Shown here: piece after piece, positions 60,157-64,000 of the stretch
Layout: every line of letters begins with the position of its first letter
Numbering within the stretch: position 1 is the stretch's first letter
Assembly (NCBI RefSeq): GCF_900155655.1
Contig: NZ_LT706987.1
Location: 2,605,107-2,669,106, forward strand
Direction: 5' to 3'
Length of the DNA: 64,000 nt
Source of the DNA: Prevotella ihumii
GTDB taxonomy: Bacteria > Bacteroidota > Bacteroidia > Bacteroidales > Bacteroidaceae
The notes under the pieces: model-generated
Database searches by the model: none
Told to the model about the DNA's origin: nothing
What the model saw: only the letters and a program-made list of their open reading frames with translations
Made by a program: the position numbers and the translations under genes

Positions 60157-61407
60157 TTATTTATAGATAAGTGTGGTAAGTCGGTGGTCGGTAAACAATT
60201 CTTTTGCCACTGCCTGAATATCGTTTGCTGTTACCTTATCTATATTGGCGTAAAGATTAGTAATGTCTTTTTCCCACCCATAATGCAGATAGCTCTTGGC
60301 AAAATCGAGGGCAAAACTCTCGCGATTGTCGCACGCTATACCTATCTGACCCTTGATTTGCTGCTTGGCTATCTGAAGCTCTTCGGCAGTCAAGGGTGTT
60401 TCTATCACTTGGCGCAACTCCTTTTTGACTAATGCTATACACTGATTGATGTCCTTAATATCGCAGCCGAAATACACACTCCACATACCCGTGGTACTGA
60501 ACGATGCAAAGGTACTCTCTACGGTGTAAACCAATCCGTGCTCTTCGCGCAACGAAAGGTTGAGCCGAGCACTCATTCCAGGACCTCCAAGAATGTTGTT
60601 GAGCAGATAAAGGGCTATGCGCTTCTCGTTGTGTACATCGTATCCACGTGTGCCAATCATAACGTGCGCTTGATGTGTGTGCTTGTCAACGACAATTTGC
60701 TTTGCTTCGTAGCTGTCGGTAAGCGGTGAGGCAAGGACTGTGGCATCTTCGTACGGAGTATGGGGGTGAAGCGGTGACGACTGTACAGCGGCAGTAAATT
60801 GTTTTAAAGTATCTACCACAAATGCAAAATCGATGTCTCCATAAACAAAGAAAACACTATTTTCGGGGCGATAAAATTTGTCCGTGAAACATTTTGCGTC
60901 TGCTGTTTTAAAGCCTCGAATGGTTTCGGATTTTCCAAGAATACTATGCCCTAAAGGGTGGTTTTGGAAGAGAAAATTCTCGAATTCATCGTAAATAAGT
61001 TCGGCAGGGCTATCATTGTACGACTCTATCTCATCGCATATCACCTCCACCTCCTTGTCTATCTCGCTTTGAGGATAAGTGCTGTGAAACACTATGTCGC
61101 TCAGTAGGTCGGCAGCCAAGGCGAAATGCTCTTTTAAGATGGCAGCGTAATACACCGTTGTGGTCTTTGTGGTGTACGCATTGAGGTCGCCACCCACCGA
61201 TTCTAAGCACTTTATGATGTCTATGCTGCTTCTTCGTGCTGTGCCCTTGAAGGTTGCGTGTTCGCAAAAATGGGCGATACCCTCCTCGTGTGCAGCCTCT
61301 GAAGCCGCACCTGCATTGATTTCGTACCCACAATATACCACTGGCGATGCCGATGGTAAGTGTATGATACGCAATCCATTTGCTAATGTTATGGTGTTAT
61401 ATTTCAT
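60157..61407 (-). CDS. M16 family zinc metallopeptidase
   Basis: 416 aa from ATG (complement of 61405-61407); a longer frame to 61470 would run into the divergent promoter. Inverted zinc motif HFCEHATFKGT (HxxEH, about residues 46-50) with the distal glutamate region EVICDEIESYNDSP. A single M16 pair (two domains) like the processing-peptidase-type monomers of Bacteroidota, ending LFTDHRLTTLIYK. No signal peptide, so cytoplasmic or periplasmic location is open. Divergent from the PfkB gene. Confidence 0.92.
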   Translation of the reverse strand: MKYNTITLANGLRIIHLPSASPVVYCGYEINAGAASEAAHEEGIAHFCEHATFKGTARRSSIDIIKCLESVGGDLNAYTTKTTTVYYAAILKEHFALAADLLSDIVFHSTYPQSEIDKEVEVICDEIESYNDSPAELIYDEFENFLFQNHPLGHSILGKSETIRGFKTADAKCFTDKFYRPENSVFFVYGDIDFAFVVDTLKQFTAAVQSSPLHPHTPYEDATVLASPLTDSYEAKQIVVDKHTHQAHVMIGTRGYDVHNEKRIALYLLNNILGGPGMSARLNLSLREEHGLVYTVESTFASFSTTGMWSVYFGCDIKDINQCIALVKKELRQVIETPLTAEELQIAKQQIKGQIGIACDNRESFALDFAKSYLHYGWEKDITNLYANIDKVTANDIQAVAKELFTDHRLTTLIYK

Positions 61408-61434
61408 TCTACTTGCAAAATTACGTAATTTCTT

Positions 61435-61465
61435 TTTGAAATGTGGGCGATTTGTGGTATATTTG
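61435..61465 (+). promoter_or_regulatory. Promoter of the PfkB-FprA operon
   Basis: TTTG 61435-61438, 19-bp spacer, TATATTTG 61458-61465. The leader is about 70 nt. Confidence 0.75.
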
Positions 61466-61541
61466 CACAATAAATCAATCTTTCTTACAAGTCATATAAC
61501 GGCAAAAAGAGAAAGAATATAAGGAAAAAGACAAAACGTTA

Positions 61542-62474
61542 ATGCGCAAGATTATTGGAATTGGCGAGACCATTCTCGACATTATATTTAGAGACGACCA
61601 ACCTATTGGGGCTTACCCTGGTGGGTCTACATTCAATGCTATGGTATCTTTAGGCCGTGCAGGGGTAGACGCAACCTTTATAAGCGAGGTGGGAAGCGAC
61701 CGTGTAGGCGACCATATTAAGAGTTTCTTGATAGAAAATGGCATTAATGTAGATGGTGTTAGCGCATTCCCTGGTTCGAAATCGCCCATTTCATTGGCGT
61801 TTCTCAATGAGCAGAACGATGCAGAATACATCTTCTACAAAGACCACCCACACGACCAGTTAGACTTCTCTTATCCCGACATTCAGCCCGATGACATCGT
61901 GCTTTTTGGTTCATATTACGCTGTAAATCCTGTTATTAGGCAGCAGGTAGTGGGGTTGTTAGAGTTGGCTCGTTCGCGTGGAGCTATTATCTATTATGAT
62001 GTAAACTTCCGCTCATCACACAAAGACGAGGTGATAAAGATTACTCCTAATCTGATAGAAAACCTTGATTATGCCGACATAGTGAGGGGGAGCCGTGAAG
62101 ACTTCCTAAACTTGTACAAGAAAGAAGAGGCTGAAAAGGTGTACAAGGCTGAAATATCGTTCTATTGTAAGCGATTTATCTATACCGATGGGGCAAACCC
62201 TGTGGTGGTACATAGTCAAGACGGATTCAGAAAAGAGTATGCTGTGCCTAACACTACTACCGTAAGCACTGTGGGAGCAGGCGACAACTTTAATGCAGGC
62301 TTTATCTTCGGGCTGTTAAAGTATGGTGTGCTGCGTAGCGACTTGGAACGTGGACTCTCTGAAGCACAATGGGATAGACTTGTAGACTGCGCACAAGCCT
62401 TCTCGGAAGACTGCTGCAAAGACATATACAACTATGTGAGCTGCGACTTCGGTGCACAGATGAAACAATCATAA
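61542..62474 (+). CDS. PfkB-family carbohydrate kinase (fructokinase-like)
   Basis: 310 aa. Ribokinase-like fold: GIGETILDIIF (about 5-15), YPGGSTFNAMVSLGRAG (about 25-41), and the phosphate-loop/catalytic TVGAGDNFNAGFIFG (about 242-256) with the catalytic aspartate at about 248. Probably phosphorylates fructose or a related sugar; exact substrate unknown. It is first of a two-gene operon with the flavoprotein (26 bp), which does not clarify its role. Confidence 0.88.
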   Translation: MRKIIGIGETILDIIFRDDQPIGAYPGGSTFNAMVSLGRAGVDATFISEVGSDRVGDHIKSFLIENGINVDGVSAFPGSKSPISLAFLNEQNDAEYIFYKDHPHDQLDFSYPDIQPDDIVLFGSYYAVNPVIRQQVVGLLELARSRGAIIYYDVNFRSSHKDEVIKITPNLIENLDYADIVRGSREDFLNLYKKEEAEKVYKAEISFYCKRFIYTDGANPVVVHSQDGFRKEYAVPNTTTVSTVGAGDNFNAGFIFGLLKYGVLRSDLERGLSEAQWDRLVDCAQAFSEDCCKDIYNYVSCDFGAQMKQS

Positions 62475-62500
62475 GGGAACCAATATTCAAAACAAACAAT

Positions 62501-63694
62501 ATGATAGAAATAACAAATAAACTCTACTACGTTGGTGTAAACGACCGAAACAAGGAAAAGTTTGAAGGCTTATGGCCATTGCCTAATGGTGTGAGCTACA
62601 ACTCGTACCTCATTGATGATGAAAAGGTAGTGCTTATTGATACAGTGCAGGTGGACTTCTTTGTGCAGTTCATCGAAAACATTCGCGACGTAATTGGCGA
62701 TAGAAAGATTGATTATCTTGTTATTCACCATATGGAGCCCGACCACTCTGGGGGCTTGGCACTGCTAAAGCAGTACTATCCTGATATAAAGGTTATTGGA
62801 AACAAAAAGACTTTCGACCTTTTGTCAGGATTTTATGGCATAAAAGAAAATACCATAGAAGTAAAAAATGGCGAAGTAATGGAGATGGGCAATCATTCGC
62901 TTCAATTCTTTATGACACCTATGGTGCATTGGCCTGAAACAATGATGACGCTCTATAAGGGCAAAGAGTCGGCTCTGTTCTCTGGCGATGGATTCGGCTG
63001 TTTTGGAGCTTTGAACGGTGGAATTATAGATAAGGACATCAATACAGAGCGCAGTTGGAACGAAATGATACGCTACTACTCTAACATCGTGGGTAAGTAT
63101 GGCACACCTGTGCAGAATGCTTTGAAGAAGCTCGCTGGTGTTCACTTCGACTATATCTGCTCTACACACGGCCCTGTATGGAACAAGTATGTAGACAAGG
63201 TGGTGGATATGTACGACAAAATGTCGAAATACGAAACCGAACCTGGACTTGTTATTTGCTACGGCACAATGTATGGCAACACAGAGCGTGCTGCTGAACA
63301 TATAGCACGTGCAGCATCGTTGGCTGGAGTGAAAAATATACTGATGTACAACGTATCGAAGACGCACCATAGTTACCTTCTTCGCGACATATTCCGCTTT
63401 AAAGGACTTATCGTGGGTGCACCTACTTACAACAATGGCTTGTATCACGAAATGGAAGTATTGCTCTCCGAAATTGCTAACCGTGACATCAAAAACCATT
63501 ACATTGGGTGGTTTGGCTCGTATGGTTGGGCAAGCAGAGCTGTAACGGCCATAGGCGAATGGAACGAGAACCATGGACACTTTGAGAAAGTGGGCGAACC
63601 TGTAGAGATGCGTCAGGCATTGAGCCAAGAAACCAAGGAGGAGTGTTGGCGATTGGGTCGTGAAATGGCGGCTAAACTTTTGGCAGAAGACTAA
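62501..63694 (+). CDS. FprA family A-type flavodiiron protein
   Basis: 397 aa. N-terminal metallo-beta-lactamase-like domain (about 1-245) with the diiron motif HHMEPDHSG (His77, Glu79, Asp81, His82 and nearby), later His in MVHWPETM and STHGPVWN. The C-terminal flavodoxin domain (about 250-395) begins CYGTMYGNTERAAEHIA, an FMN phosphate-binding loop. Such proteins reduce oxygen or nitric oxide to protect anaerobes. It needs a reductase partner not seen here. Confidence 0.93.
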   Translation: MIEITNKLYYVGVNDRNKEKFEGLWPLPNGVSYNSYLIDDEKVVLIDTVQVDFFVQFIENIRDVIGDRKIDYLVIHHMEPDHSGGLALLKQYYPDIKVIGNKKTFDLLSGFYGIKENTIEVKNGEVMEMGNHSLQFFMTPMVHWPETMMTLYKGKESALFSGDGFGCFGALNGGIIDKDINTERSWNEMIRYYSNIVGKYGTPVQNALKKLAGVHFDYICSTHGPVWNKYVDKVVDMYDKMSKYETEPGLVICYGTMYGNTERAAEHIARAASLAGVKNILMYNVSKTHHSYLLRDIFRFKGLIVGAPTYNNGLYHEMEVLLSEIANRDIKNHYIGWFGSYGWASRAVTAIGEWNENHGHFEKVGEPVEMRQALSQETKEECWRLGREMAAKLLAED

Positions 63695-64000
63695 TAATAG
63701 GGTAGCGCAGCAATAGCAAGCATAGATAGATGTAGTGCTACTGCCACATTATTATATATAGAGATGATAGGGAGACGGACTTGTTGGCTTAGGCTATCGA
63801 GTCTGTTTCTCTTTTTGTTTTGTGTGTAGGGAGCTTAGTTCTGCTTCTCTTTTTTCTAAGTTTCATCTTTTGTATGGCTTACTATTTGTTTGTTTTTGTA
63901 AGCTCTATTTTTTGTCTTAGGTTTATGTTCTTGTTGCAAAGGCGGTGTTGGAATAGCTTTGTTTTTTGATGCTTGCTTTCTTATTTTCTCTTTATCCCAA
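63695..64000. other. Intergenic tail, 306 bp
   Basis: Holds the FprA terminator at 63771-63815; after it comes A/T-rich sequence with AAGTTTCATCTTTTG-type words, like the degenerate 22-bp repeats at 5898. No gene seen before the window edge. Confidence 0.55.
63771..63815 (+). terminator. Probable terminator after the flavoprotein gene
   Basis: GGAGACGGACT / AGTCTGTTTCTC with G-T pairs, then TTTTTG. Confidence 0.55.

Noticed and set aside
61408..61470. Longer N-terminus of the M16 protease
   Set aside because: Would overlap the promoter of the divergent PfkB operon; the conserved start is MKYNTITLANGL.
1..64000. tRNA, rRNA, tmRNA, RNase P RNA or intact transposase genes
   Set aside because: I looked through the intergenic regions for conserved cores and cloverleaf ends and recognised none, though a covariance search could still find a small RNA.

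Overview
This window reads as chromosomal DNA of a Bacteroidota species, most likely Prevotellaceae (Prevotella or a close relative). The evidence is the Bacteroidota promoter signature (TTTG, 19-21 bp, TAnnTTTG) in front of many genes, the three-subunit frdCAB complex, the mnmG-apt-uvrC-dtd-mazG-deoC block, the dapB-lepB-wbqC block, lipobox proteins with acidic residues just after the cysteine, secreted proteins with short KGVYIV-type tails, and C10/C11 cysteine proteases. The species cannot be named from the sequence alone. No rRNA, tRNA, CRISPR array or intact transposase was recognised.

Layout. 1-157: end of a polyprenyl synthetase. 979-8749 (minus strand): deoC, a CPBP protease, a MazG-like hydrolase, dtd, uvrC, apt, mnmG. 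9917-13406: fumarate reductase/succinate dehydrogenase frdCAB. 14416-19352: an acetyltransferase-like protein, topoisomerase subunit B, an S41 protease. 19737-28207: a small secreted protein, a YitT membrane protein (minus), ruvB, and topA-aroK-speA. 28366-34828: an ECF sigma factor with a small membrane partner, a broken secreted-protein gene, a VanX-like dipeptidase, a THUMP-like methyltransferase and a large secreted protein. 34919-36042 (minus): ybeY and coaD. 37014-46083: a cholesterol-dependent-cytolysin-family lipoprotein, a streptopain-like C10 protease, a clostripain-like C11 protease and a membrane-anchored triple-Y/LuxR regulator. 46193-55000: a TPR-like protein, yfcE, wbqC-lepB-dapB (minus), a calycin-like protein, DUF2851, a thioesterase and dprA. 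55632-57466 (minus): a decayed TonB-receptor locus. 57827-59805: ptb-buk. 60157-63694: an M16 protease (minus), a PfkB sugar kinase and an FprA flavoprotein.

How genes work together. frdCAB makes a membrane respiratory complex that reduces fumarate. ptb-buk converts acyl-CoA to acyl phosphate and then to acid plus ATP. topA-aroK-speA and dapB-lepB-wbqC look like operons of unrelated housekeeping functions. The three adjacent lipoproteins (pore-former, C10 protease, C11 protease) look like a virulence or antagonism island aimed at other cells.

The most unusual content is intergenic. (1) About ten copies of a roughly 230-bp element made of five short palindromes (14-bp AAACATATATGTTT and 15-bp CAAAGTTSAACTTTG) spaced about 22.5 bp apart and bracketed by direct GGAAAAATAGAACAAT boxes. 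The box-to-box distance is 214-216 bp in six full copies, and 169 bp in one copy that has lost exactly two palindrome units. (2) Two MITE-like families (A, ends AACCCAAATCGG; B, exactly 194 bp with TTAA/TTTA target duplications) that share a covarying hairpin core, with one B copy nested inside an A copy. (3) A third inverted-repeat family with 32-bp perfect arms. Several of these sit directly at terminators or beside broken genes.
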